Assembly: GCA_016927755.1 (NCBI GenBank)
Contig: JAFGLZ010000216.1
Span: 1 to 48,626, forward strand
Reading direction: 5' to 3'
Origin: Phycisphaerae bacterium
GTDB taxonomy: Bacteria; Planctomycetota; Phycisphaerae; UBA1845; JAFGLZ01
Length of the DNA stretch: 48,626 bases
Shown: one piece after another, positions 1 through 8,405 of the stretch
Numbering within the stretch: position 1 is the first letter of the stretch
How the letters are laid out: the number at the start of each line of letters is the position of its first letter
Program-made: the position numbers and the translations under genes
Notes under the pieces: generated by a model
The model's database searches: none
What the model saw: the letters and a program-made list of their open reading frames with translations, nothing else
What the model was told of the DNA's origin: nothing

Positions 1-1
1 C

Positions 2-211
2 AATCCGAAGAGGGGCTGGCCGGAGCCACTGATCGGCGTCTACGGGGCGAGATGCCTGCCGCTGCTCGATGGTGCCATCGCGGCAGGAGAGCTGGCGATC
101 TGGCGGATCTTCGAGCGGGTTCAGGTTCATCACCTGGAGGTGTCGCCGGAGGAGGCGGAACAACTGCTGAACCTGAACACCCCGGGTGACTTGACGCAAC
201 TCGGCACGTGA
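2..211 (+). CDS. MobA-like molybdenum cofactor guanylyltransferase, C-terminal part
   Basis: An open frame enters from the left edge and ends at a TGA at 209-211, giving the last 69 residues of a protein. It contains a PEPLIGVYGARCLPLL stretch and ends with LLNLNTPGDL. Both resemble the C-terminal half of MobA, where an EPL-x2-VY segment and an N-x-NTP-x-DL motif bind the molybdopterin side. MobA transfers GMP from GTP to molybdopterin in the cytoplasm to make the guanine dinucleotide cofactor. The nucleotide-binding N-terminus lies outside the window, so a related nucleotidyltransferase cannot be excluded. No other molybdopterin gene is visible here. Confidence 0.7.
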   Translation, partial: NPKRGWPEPLIGVYGARCLPLLDGAIAAGELAIWRIFERVQVHHLEVSPEEAEQLLNLNTPGDLTQLGT

Positions 212-253
212 CGGATCGGCGGGTGGAATCGGCGGCGAGGCGGCCACGTTCGA

Positions 254-282
254 TTGACGAACGTGCGGCGCTGATGTGTAAT
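254..282 (+). promoter_or_regulatory. Sigma-70-type promoter for tRNA-Pro
   Basis: TTGACG at 254-259 and TGTAAT at 277-282 are 17 bp apart, five of six matches to each consensus hexamer. The predicted start near 289 is about 78 bp upstream of the tRNA, leaving room for a 5' leader removed by RNase P. The same TTGACG -35 recurs before pheST and other genes in this window. Prediction by eye only. Confidence 0.55.
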
Positions 283-366
283 GAGGTCGGTCGCGGGACG
301 CCTCGCTCCGCGGCCTACGGCAATCATATGGGGCCGCAGGTGGTGGTCCTGAATGGTTCGTCGCAA

Positions 367-441
367 CGGGGCGTAGCTCAGCCTGGTTAGAGCGCGTGGT
401 TTGGGACCACGAGGTCGCTGGTTCGAATCCAGTCGCCCCGA
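367..441 (+). tRNA. tRNA-Pro, anticodon TGG
   Basis: A full cloverleaf can be drawn. The acceptor stem pairs CGGGGCG (367-373) with CGCCCCG (434-440), followed by discriminator A441. The D stem is GCTC/GAGC. The anticodon stem is CGTGG/CCACG with loop TTTGGGA, giving anticodon TGG. The T arm has the loop TTCGAAT on a five-pair stem with one G-T pair. The C1-G72 end pair is typical of bacterial proline tRNAs. CCA is not encoded, so it must be added by the nucleotidyltransferase. Confidence 0.96.
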
Positions 442-611
442 TTTCGCGCGGCCTTGAGGGTCGCTCGATGAGTAGGCCACGAGGCTGCGGAGCGGAGCAG
501 TTGCCCGCCATTTGATCAGGCCGCCGTAGTACGCCTGCGGTTTCCCCTTTGCCTGATCGCCCGCTCGATATGGTCGCGAGATGCTTGGGTGCTTCGGCAA
601 TCCTCCTGCCC

Positions 612-2342
612 CTACTGGCTCTTGTGAGAGAGCTGACTGCGTTTGACGGTGAACGTGTGAGGGGTCTGGCCATCGATGGTCACGATCCTGTAGGTGACGG
701 TCGGGTCGGCGGCGGTGGTGTCGAACTCGACGAGGCCGAAGGACTGCTTCCTGTTGTAGGAAAACTCAGCGGCGGGCATGGTTTGGTGGACGTGCTGATT
801 GGTCAGTCGCGAGCTGCTGAGCTCGTAGAGGGGATAGCCATGCTGCCGGTCAATCTTCCACAGATCGGAACGGTGCCTGTCGGCCGACATGAGGATCACG
901 CCGCCGATGTTGTGGTTGTCGATGAGCCCGAAGATCTCGTCTCTTTCGGCTCGGTAGCCGTTCCAGGTGTCGAGGCTGTCGCCCTTTGTGCGGTAGTCGA
1001 AGGGCACGGACGAGCAGATGACCTTGAATGTGGCCTTCGATGCGCGGAGCTTGCCCTTGAACCACTCCTTCTGAACCGGCCCGAGCATTGAGGTGCTCTT
1101 GGCTTTCGGGTTCGTTCGGTAGTAGCGGCAATCGAGCATGAAGAACTCGACGTTATCCCACGTGAAGGCGTACCAGCACCCGAGCTGGTCTTTGCCGCCG
1201 GCGTAGCCCGGGTTGACCCAGTTCTGATGGAAGACGTTCCAGACGGAGCGTTTCCAGGTGGGGGAGTCGATTTCGGGGCCGCCCCAGCAATCGTTGGTGC
1301 CGAAGTCGTGGTCGTCCCAGATGGAGTAGACGGGGGTGTGCGCGACGAGGGCCCGGAACTCGGGCCGGGACTGGCGTCGGTAGTAGCAGTAGCGCTGCAT
1401 GTCGGGGCTTTCGGGGTGGTCGATGTAGACGTTGTCTCCGAGGAGGAGGAGCAGATCCGGCTTGTGGGCGTCGATGGTGTTCCACATGCGTTCGTTTTCG
1501 GGGACGAAGCCGGCACCGCCGCCGAACGCCAGGGCGAACTTGGCCTTGGCGCCCGGCGCGGGGGCGGTTCGGAAGTATCGGGAGCTGCTCATCGGAACGG
1601 CCCGGGAGCCATCAGGTCCCACGGAGTAGGCGTAGTAGCGATCCGCCGCCAAACCGGTAAGGGGGATGACCGCGGTGTAATCCGTGTCGGGTGTGGCCTG
1701 GGCCTTGGCCTCGGCGGCGAGACGGCCTGGCTTGTCGCCGGGACGGGCGATCTCCCAGGCGACGGCACGATAGATCCCGGCTCGAGCGGCGCGAATCCAG
1801 ATGGCGGCGCTTTGCTCGGTGACGTTGCCCACCATGGGGCCGTGGATGGGTTGCCAGGCAGCGTCGGTGTCGGCGGATCCGTCAAGCGTCTCGGTCCAGC
1901 CAGGGCGGCCGCCGAGCAGATCCCGCAAGACGGCGGGTTCGCCGAGCGGGCCGAGCAGGTTGCGTGGCCCGGCGATGATGCGTCCGGGCGGCAGGCCTAG
2001 CGAGAGCGCGCTGCGCATTGCGGCGATTGCCTCATCCTTCTTGCCTTGCCGCACGAGCGCGAAGGCCAGCATGAATTGCGTTTCGGGGTCCTTGGGATTC
2101 GTTCTCGTGAGCTCCTTCAGATAGGCGACGGCCTGTTCCGTCTTACCGGCGGTGATCAGGTCGAGGGCGGCCTGGTGGACGCGCTTGTACTGCTTCGTGG
2201 CGGCGACGCTCTTCTTCTTGGGGACCGACTTGTCGGCGGTAGGTTTCGCGCCGCGGGCGGCCCATGCGTCCGCGGAGTGCGATGCCGCGATCCCGACAGC
2301 GAGCGTGAATGGAATGATGCGAGCGGTTATGCGCGTCTTCAT
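612..2342 (-). CDS. PhoD-like metallophosphatase with N-terminal TPR
   Basis: This 576-residue secreted protein begins with a signal peptide (about 1-29) and a Lys-rich linker. One or two TPR repeats follow (about 50-115), then an N-terminal beta domain of the PhoD type (about 165-260) and a calcineurin-like phosphatase core. Metal-site motifs GDNVYID (302-308), WDDHDFG (342-348) and a late SADRHRSD fit alkaline phosphatase D, which hydrolyses phosphodiesters or monoesters outside the membrane. The usual first metal-binding Cys or Asp after the initial core strand is replaced by a glycine run (AFGGGAG), so metal binding or specificity may differ. The TPR suggests a partner protein. The gene is divergent from the GH127 gene. 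Confidence 0.85.
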   Translation of the reverse strand: MKTRITARIIPFTLAVGIAASHSADAWAARGAKPTADKSVPKKKSVAATKQYKRVHQAALDLITAGKTEQAVAYLKELTRTNPKDPETQFMLAFALVRQGKKDEAIAAMRSALSLGLPPGRIIAGPRNLLGPLGEPAVLRDLLGGRPGWTETLDGSADTDAAWQPIHGPMVGNVTEQSAAIWIRAARAGIYRAVAWEIARPGDKPGRLAAEAKAQATPDTDYTAVIPLTGLAADRYYAYSVGPDGSRAVPMSSSRYFRTAPAPGAKAKFALAFGGGAGFVPENERMWNTIDAHKPDLLLLLGDNVYIDHPESPDMQRYCYYRRQSRPEFRALVAHTPVYSIWDDHDFGTNDCWGGPEIDSPTWKRSVWNVFHQNWVNPGYAGGKDQLGCWYAFTWDNVEFFMLDCRYYRTNPKAKSTSMLGPVQKEWFKGKLRASKATFKVICSSVPFDYRTKGDSLDTWNGYRAERDEIFGLIDNHNIGGVILMSADRHRSDLWKIDRQHGYPLYELSSSRLTNQHVHQTMPAAEFSYNRKQSFGLVEFDTTAADPTVTYRIVTIDGQTPHTFTVKRSQLSHKSQ

Positions 2343-2575
2343 GGGGCGCTCCCTTCTTTGCGAGGAGGATCATTGACGGCCAGTCATGTGTGTACGGCCC
2401 GCCAGACGCACACAGGTGTCGCGGTCCTCGGCGCTCAGGCGGTCCTCGATCAAGCCCTGATGTCCGCGACGTCAGGGCGATCCGCAGAGAGTATCCACAG
2501 TAGTACTCTACGATGCTACGGGCATGTTGGCCATAGGGTCCGACGCCTGGGGGCGGCCACGTTCGTCCGATTGGC

Positions 2576-2605
2576 TTGACGCGACCGGCAGAGGACCGAT
2601 AGGTT
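2576..2605 (+). promoter_or_regulatory. Possible promoter of the glycoside hydrolase run
   Basis: TTGACG at 2576-2581 is followed after 18 bp by TAGGTT at 2600-2605. The -10 match is poor, but the arrangement TTGACGCG...ACCGATAG is shared with the pheST promoter. It lies 40 bp before the GH127 ATG. The remainder of the 2343-2645 interval between the divergent phoD-like and GH127 genes shows no other recognisable feature. Confidence 0.35.
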
Positions 2606-2645
2606 GGGGACGGTCATTCATGCGGGAAGGGCACCCGGAGGAGCG

Positions 2646-4997
2646 ATGATTACGATGATGCAAGCGATTCTGACCGCGGCCTTGGGTCTGTTACTGACGG
2701 CATCGCCGGAGACTGGCACAAAGGGCAAGCTGCTGCCCGTGAAGTTCTCCGACGTGACGATTCTGGACGGGTTTTGGGCGGGTCGGCAGGAAGTCAATCG
2801 TCGGGCCTCGATTCCACACAACCTGGACACGTGCGAGAGCACGAATCGGATCCGGAACTTCGCCCAGGCGGCCGGCATCGACAAGACGCCGTTCAAGGGC
2901 CACATCTTCCACGACTCGGACGTCTACAAGGTGCTGGAGGGGGCCGCGTATTCGCTGTCGACGCATCCGGACAAGGAGCTGGAGGCCCGAGTCGACAAGG
3001 TCATCGACTTGATCGCGCGGGCGCAGCAGCCCGACGGGTACGTGAACACGTGGTTCACGGTCAAGCAGCCCGACCAGCGCTGGAAGGACCTTCGCGTCAA
3101 GCACGAGTTGTACTGCGCGGGGCACATGTTCGAAGCGGCGGTCGCGCACTACCACGCAACGGGCAAGCGGACGTTCCTAAACGTCGCCTGCAAGTTCGCC
3201 GACCACATCGACCGGACGTTCGGCCCGGACAAGCGCCATGACGTGCCCGGGCACGAGGAGATCGAATTGGCGCTCGTGAAGCTGTGGCGGGCCACCGGCG
3301 AGGAACGATATCTGAAGCTATCGAGGTTCTTCGTCTACGAGCACGGCCAGGCGGAGACGCACAAGCTGTTCGGGGAGTACTGTCAGGATCACAAGCCGGT
3401 CCGCGACCAGGACGAGCCCGTGGGGCACGCCGTGCGATGGCTCTATCTGTACAGCGCGGTGGCGGACCTGGCGGCGCTGGACGGCGACCAGGCCCACATC
3501 GACGCGATGGAACGCCTGTGGCGGAACATCGTCGGCAAGAAGATGTACCTGACGGGCGGCGTCGGCGTGCAGCACCACGGGGAGGGCTTCGCTCGGGAGT
3601 ACTTCCTGCCGAACTACGACGCTTATTGCGAGACGTGCGCGTCGATCGGCATGGCGTTCTGGAACCATCGGCTCGCCCTGCTTCACGGCGAGGGTCGGTT
3701 CGCCGATCTGGTCGAGCGCGTCCTCTACAACGGCGCCCTTTCCGGGGTGTCTCTGGACGGCGCGAAGTTCTTCTACGTCAATCCGCTGGCGAGCCGGGGC
3801 GGCCACCACCGGCAGCCGTGGTACGGATGTGCGTGTTGCCCGACGAACGTCGTTCGCTTCGTGGCGGCGCTCGGCGACTACGTCTACGCCTGTCTGGCCG
3901 GCGGGGACGGCGTCTGCGTTCTCCAGTACGTGCCGAGCGCCACGACGCTGCCGCTTGCCGCCGGCAAGGTGAAGCTGACGCAGAAGACGCGGTACCCGTG
4001 GGACGGCCGGATACAGATCACGGTCGAGCCCGAGGGGGCCGGGGAGTTCGCGATTCGAGTCCGGATCCCCGGATGGTGCGAAAACGCCTCGATAACGGTG
4101 AACGGCGAGGCCGTCGACGCCAAGCCTCGGGACGGATTCGCCACGATCCGCCGCGCGTGGAAGGTGGGCGACAGGATCGAGCTGGACTTGCCGATGCCGG
4201 TGCGCCGAATCGAGCCCGATCCGAACGTCAAGGAGAACCTCGGCCGGATGGCGATGATGCGCGGGCCGGTCGTCTACTGCTTGGAAGACCGCGATAATCC
4301 CTGTCCGGTCGACCAGGTGGCGATCGCTCCGGACGCGAAACTGCAGCCCGGATTCGAGAGCGACTTGCTGGGCGGCGTGGTCGTCCTCCGCGGCAAGGGG
4401 GCTCGAACGGAGCTGGCGGAGGCGGAGGACGGGTCATTGGCGGTCAAGACCGGTCCGATCGATGTGACGGCGATCCCCTATTATGCCTGGGACAACAGGG
4501 AGCCCGGGAGGATGGTCGTCTGGGTGCCGACGAAGCCCGTCAAGCCGGATCGTCTGGATGGCGCGACGATCGCCGTTACCGCCAGGCCGACGGCGTCACA
4601 CTGCTTCGAGAGGGACACCGTGGCCGCCCTGAACGACAACGTCCTGCCGAAGAGCTCGATCGACCATGCCATCCCGCGATTCACCTGGTGGGACCGCAAG
4701 GGCACGGACGAGTGGGTGGCCTACACGTTCGACAAGCCCCGGGCGTTCACGAAGGCCGAAGTCTACTGGTTCGACGACACCGGCAAGGGCAGTTGCCGCG
4801 TGCCGGCCTCGTGGCGGCTTCTATGGCGCGACGGCAAGGAATGGCGCCCCGTCGAGGCGACCTCGCCCTACGGCCTGGCAAAGGACCAATCCAACGTCCT
4901 GACGTTCAAGCCCGTGACCACGGATGAGCTGCGCATCCAGGTGAAGCTGCGGCCCGGCGTATCCGGCGGCATTCTCGAGTGGAGGCTTCCCAAGTGA
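2646..4997 (+). CDS. GH127 beta-L-arabinofuranosidase family protein (DUF1680)
   Basis: The enzyme is predicted to release beta-L-arabinofuranose from plant arabinan or glycoprotein sugars. The 783-residue protein has a signal peptide, an (alpha/alpha)6 barrel and beta domains, plus a C-terminal discoidin-like carbohydrate-binding region (about 640-783). Spacing to the Bifidobacterium HypBA1 active site is exact. E313 corresponds to the acid/base E322. E329, C331, C397 and C398 correspond to the zinc ligands E338, C340, C417 and C418, with C397 at the position of the nucleophilic cysteine. The start at 2646 was chosen for the GGAGGA at 2637-2642; a TTG at 2604 is less likely. It is followed 16 bp later by a GH43 gene, which points to pectin or arabinan use. 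Confidence 0.9.
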   Translation: MITMMQAILTAALGLLLTASPETGTKGKLLPVKFSDVTILDGFWAGRQEVNRRASIPHNLDTCESTNRIRNFAQAAGIDKTPFKGHIFHDSDVYKVLEGAAYSLSTHPDKELEARVDKVIDLIARAQQPDGYVNTWFTVKQPDQRWKDLRVKHELYCAGHMFEAAVAHYHATGKRTFLNVACKFADHIDRTFGPDKRHDVPGHEEIELALVKLWRATGEERYLKLSRFFVYEHGQAETHKLFGEYCQDHKPVRDQDEPVGHAVRWLYLYSAVADLAALDGDQAHIDAMERLWRNIVGKKMYLTGGVGVQHHGEGFAREYFLPNYDAYCETCASIGMAFWNHRLALLHGEGRFADLVERVLYNGALSGVSLDGAKFFYVNPLASRGGHHRQPWYGCACCPTNVVRFVAALGDYVYACLAGGDGVCVLQYVPSATTLPLAAGKVKLTQKTRYPWDGRIQITVEPEGAGEFAIRVRIPGWCENASITVNGEAVDAKPRDGFATIRRAWKVGDRIELDLPMPVRRIEPDPNVKENLGRMAMMRGPVVYCLEDRDNPCPVDQVAIAPDAKLQPGFESDLLGGVVVLRGKGARTELAEAEDGSLAVKTGPIDVTAIPYYAWDNREPGRMVVWVPTKPVKPDRLDGATIAVTARPTASHCFERDTVAALNDNVLPKSSIDHAIPRFTWWDRKGTDEWVAYTFDKPRAFTKAEVYWFDDTGKGSCRVPASWRLLWRDGKEWRPVEATSPYGLAKDQSNVLTFKPVTTDELRIQVKLRPGVSGGILEWRLPK

Positions 4998-5013
4998 AGG
5001 AGTTCAAATCGGC

Positions 5014-6006
5014 ATGTTCCACCGCAATGCCGCGCTGATCGTGTGTCTTGCCCTGATTCCCGCGGCCATCACGCTTGGTGCACCGGCCGACCGGAGTGCC
5101 GGCCCCAACAAGGCGGCAAGAGGCATGCCCGAAGTGACCGGACAGAGATTGAGCGACATCCGTCTCCGCGACCCGTTCATCCTCTCCATGCCGGAGGAGG
5201 GCGTCTACTACCTCTTCGGAACGGGCTGGCATCTGCCCGGCGGACCCGGGTTCATGGTCTACCGGAGCAAGGACCTCGAGACCTTCCATGGCCCGACCCC
5301 CGCCTTCTGCCGACCCAAGGGATTCTGGGCGGATCGCGACTACTGGGCCCCTGAAGTCCATCCCTACAAAGGCAAGTACTTCATGTTCGCCTCGTTCAAG
5401 GCCGGCAAGGCCTGCCGCGGTACGCAGATCCTGGTAGCTGACGCGCCCGCCGGCCCGTATCGTCCGTACAGCGATGGGCCCGTTACCCCGAGGGATTGGG
5501 AGTGTCTCGACGGTACGCTCTTCATCGATCGACAGAACCAGCCGTGGATTGTGTTCTGCCACGAGTGGCTGCAGGTCGGTGACGGCGAGATGTGCGCCAT
5601 GCCCCTTCGCGACGACTTGAAGAAGGCGAGCGGCTCGCCGATCCTCCTGTTCCACGCGTCGGAGGCGCCCTGGGTCGTCGAGGTCGGCGTGAAACCCAGG
5701 GGTCGTGTCACCGATGGTCCCTTCCTGCACCGGACGTCCGACGGCACCTTGCTCATGCTGTGGTCCAGCGGCGGCAAACGGGGCTACGCCACGGGCGTCG
5801 CCCGATCGGAATCGGGCACCATCCGAGGCCCGTGGCGTCAGGAGAGCCAGCCCCTCTACGCCGACGACGGTGGTCACGGTATGATCTTCCACAAGCACGA
5901 CGGCGCCCTGATGCTCGCCCTACATCAGCCGAACAAGAAGCCGGACGAGCGACCCCGGCTCTTCCGACTCCAAGAAAAGGACGGCCGGCTCGTTATCCTT
6001 CCCTGA
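5014..6006 (+). CDS. GH43-type glycosidase, secreted
   Basis: A 330-residue protein with a signal peptide (about 1-22) and a five-bladed propeller of the GH43 type. GH43 enzymes cleave arabinose or xylose residues from hemicellulose and pectin. Visible motifs are RLRDPFIL with the presumed catalytic base D53, DYWAPEVH, LDGTLFID with the pKa-modulating Asp, and CHEW, whose Glu may be the acid. A later VTDGPFL has Asp where many families carry Glu. AAGGAG precedes the ATG closely, and the gap to the GH127 gene is 16 bp, so the two are very likely co-transcribed. The exact substrate cannot be read from the sequence. Confidence 0.85.
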   Translation: MFHRNAALIVCLALIPAAITLGAPADRSAGPNKAARGMPEVTGQRLSDIRLRDPFILSMPEEGVYYLFGTGWHLPGGPGFMVYRSKDLETFHGPTPAFCRPKGFWADRDYWAPEVHPYKGKYFMFASFKAGKACRGTQILVADAPAGPYRPYSDGPVTPRDWECLDGTLFIDRQNQPWIVFCHEWLQVGDGEMCAMPLRDDLKKASGSPILLFHASEAPWVVEVGVKPRGRVTDGPFLHRTSDGTLLMLWSSGGKRGYATGVARSESGTIRGPWRQESQPLYADDGGHGMIFHKHDGALMLALHQPNKKPDERPRLFRLQEKDGRLVILP

Positions 6007-6270
6007 CGACGAATGCCGGAATGGAGGACGCCCGAGCTGCCGCGGCGAGCTTGACTTGCACGGTAGGCTGACGACAATCCTTCCAATCCCCTATCATGCG
6101 GAGGCCCTGTGAGTTCGAATGAACCGGCGGACGATTTCTAGGTGGGTATCCGCAGACACTGGATAGCGGATGCGAGGGAGAGGGGGCATTCCACTTCCCT
6201 GGCGGATCGTCAGCCCCAGCGTGTGCGGGGATTCATGTACGAGGTAAGAGGCGACTGAGCGAGAAACGCA

Positions 6271-8235
6271 ATGGCGCAAGACAGGCGGAAGATCGCGGCG
6301 CTGCCGTTCTCGGTGGCAGGCGTTGCTTGTATCTCCATACTCTCCGCGGCGTACGGGGCTTCGAGCGCAGGCGGTCCCGGCGACGACCCCGTGGCGGCCC
6401 ACACATGGTCCCCAGCCAACGCACCCAAGGGTCAGCACGCACCGAAACTGGTGCCCTTTCGCGGCGGCCATGCACTGCGATGTACCCCCTCCCGGCAGAC
6501 GAGGATCGATCTCGGCCAGGGCCGCGGCGATTCCCTCCGGCTCAGGGGGGCTCTGATGCTCGCCGTGGTGGTTCAGCTCGAGGCCGTGCCGAAGGCGAAG
6601 ACGCCCTTCATCTCAAAGTGGCATTGCAGGCAGGACGGCCGCTCCTACGAGTTGGGCGTCCAGCCCGACCGCAGAGTCTTCTTCGCAGTTAGCGGGAGCG
6701 GCGTGTATGACAAGAAGGCGCGCGAGATCTTCTCCGACCACTTGCTGAAGGTCGGCGCGTGCTACAGCATCGTCGGTGTCTACGAGCCCGGCAAACAGAT
6801 GGCCGTGTACATCAACGGCGTGCCCAGCGGCACCCTCCGAAGCCGCGTCCCGGACGCCATCTTCGACAGCGAAACGCCGGTCTTGCTGGGGAATCGGCCC
6901 GGTGCGGAGACAGACTGCGGTTTCGACGGACTGCTCGCCGGCGCCTGGATCCATTCGGCCGCCGCGAAGAAGGAGACCGTCGTTAACTGGACGAAGGAGC
7001 TCGACTTGACCGAACCACCCGAGACCGAGTTCGACGACGACCGCCCGCTGTCGCCCTGTCGGGCCATTACCCGCGGCCCCAAGTGCCACTGGTTCGGCTA
7101 CTACGACAAGCTCGAGTTCGACCCCTCCTGCCGCTACGTCCTCGGTATGGAGGTCGATTTCGAGCATCGCTCGCCAAGGCCCGATGACGTGATCAAGGTC
7201 GGCATGGTGGACCTGAAAGACAACGACAAGTGGATCGAGCTGGGCGAGAGTCGGGCCTGGTGCTGGCAGCAGGGCTGCATGCTTCAGTGGCGGCCGGGCT
7301 CGAAGAGCGAAGTGCTGTGGAACGACCGCCAGGGCGATCGCTTCGTGTGTCACATCCTCGACGTCACGACGCGCAAGAAACGCACCATTCCCCATCCCGT
7401 CTACACCGTCAGCCCAGACGGTAGGACCGCCTGCGCGCCGGACTTCCGCCGCGTGCAGGACACGCGCCCAGGCTACGGCTACCGCGGCCTGACCGACCCC
7501 CATAGGGACGACCTCGCGCCGCGGGATTCCGGGATCTTCCTCATCGACCTCGAAACCGGCCGGAGCAAGCTCATCGTCTCGCTGGAGGACGTCGTCAAGA
7601 TTCCCTACGAGCGCGGCGATCTGACCAAGATGAAGCACTGGTTCAACCACCTGCTCATCAATACCGACGGCGCGCGGTTGGAGTTCCTCCACCGCTGGCA
7701 GCCGCCCGGCAAGAGCGGCATCGCCGGCACCCGCATGCTGACCTGCAATCTGGACGGGAGCGATCTCTACGTCTTGGACCCCCACGGCCAAACGTCACAC
7801 TTCATCTGGCGCGACGCCACCCATATCCTCGCTTGGAGCTGGCACCCCAAACTCGGTAGCGGCTTCATCCTCTACACCGACAAGTCCCACGTGGTCGATA
7901 TCGTCGGAAAGGGGGTCATGACCCAAAACGGCCACAACACCTATCTCCCCGATGCCGACTGGATCCTCAACGACACCTACCCCGATCGCCAGCGCAGGCA
8001 GCATCCGTACTTGTATCACGTGCCGACCGGTGAGCGGTTCTGGCTCGGCCATTTCGCCAGTCCACCCGAGTACCGTGGCGAGTGGCGCTGCGACACTCAC
8101 CCGCGCTTCAGCCCCGACGGCAAGATGGTCGTCGTCGACTCGCCTCACGGCGGCAACGGCCGTCAGCTCTACCTCATCGATATCTCCGACATCGTCACGA
8201 ATCCGCCGAAGCCGAAGGCAAAGCGGAACCCTTAG
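6271..8235 (+). CDS. Secreted LamG-like plus beta-propeller protein
   Basis: A 654-residue protein with a signal peptide (about 1-30), a concanavalin/LamG-like domain (about 40-250, with the typical VYINGVPSG strand), and a C-terminal beta-propeller (about 260-640). Propeller cues include GFILYTDK, HNTYLPDADWILNDT and THPRFSPDGKMVVVDS. The propeller recalls oligogalacturonate lyase-like (PL22) and TolB-like proteins, with scattered His and Trp that could form a sugar site. That assignment is tentative and no metal site was verified. It lies between the GH43 and GH9 genes on the same strand, which fits pectin or oligosaccharide binding or breakdown. The 264 bp before it hold no recognised gene. 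Confidence 0.6.
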   Translation: MAQDRRKIAALPFSVAGVACISILSAAYGASSAGGPGDDPVAAHTWSPANAPKGQHAPKLVPFRGGHALRCTPSRQTRIDLGQGRGDSLRLRGALMLAVVVQLEAVPKAKTPFISKWHCRQDGRSYELGVQPDRRVFFAVSGSGVYDKKAREIFSDHLLKVGACYSIVGVYEPGKQMAVYINGVPSGTLRSRVPDAIFDSETPVLLGNRPGAETDCGFDGLLAGAWIHSAAAKKETVVNWTKELDLTEPPETEFDDDRPLSPCRAITRGPKCHWFGYYDKLEFDPSCRYVLGMEVDFEHRSPRPDDVIKVGMVDLKDNDKWIELGESRAWCWQQGCMLQWRPGSKSEVLWNDRQGDRFVCHILDVTTRKKRTIPHPVYTVSPDGRTACAPDFRRVQDTRPGYGYRGLTDPHRDDLAPRDSGIFLIDLETGRSKLIVSLEDVVKIPYERGDLTKMKHWFNHLLINTDGARLEFLHRWQPPGKSGIAGTRMLTCNLDGSDLYVLDPHGQTSHFIWRDATHILAWSWHPKLGSGFILYTDKSHVVDIVGKGVMTQNGHNTYLPDADWILNDTYPDRQRRQHPYLYHVPTGERFWLGHFASPPEYRGEWRCDTHPRFSPDGKMVVVDSPHGGNGRQLYLIDISDIVTNPPKPKAKRNP

Positions 8236-8405
8236 GGGAAAGCGGAACATTTCGACGGCCGCGCAACCGGTGATTTCTCTTCTTCCTGTCCGCAGCGACA
8301 AGTTCACACAGGCGTCGTCTATCTCCTGACAGGGATGTCGCCTACTCTCCAGATACGTTACCGCACGGGTGACGAAACGGGAATTCAAGCAAAGGCGGCG
8401 CGATC

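Noticed and set aside
514..558. Inverted repeat GATCAGGC...GCCTGATC after tRNA-Pro
   Set aside because: The 29-base loop is long and no T run follows, so it is not a convincing terminator or known element.
130..600. Long leftward frame across the tRNA
   Set aside because: It overlaps tRNA-Pro and the end of the mobA-like gene, and its composition is not protein-like. It is a shadow of G+C-rich DNA.
1227..2000. Long plus-strand frame opposite the phoD-like gene
   Set aside because: It is antisense to a gene with clear motifs, is Gly/Val-rich, and has no recognisable domain.
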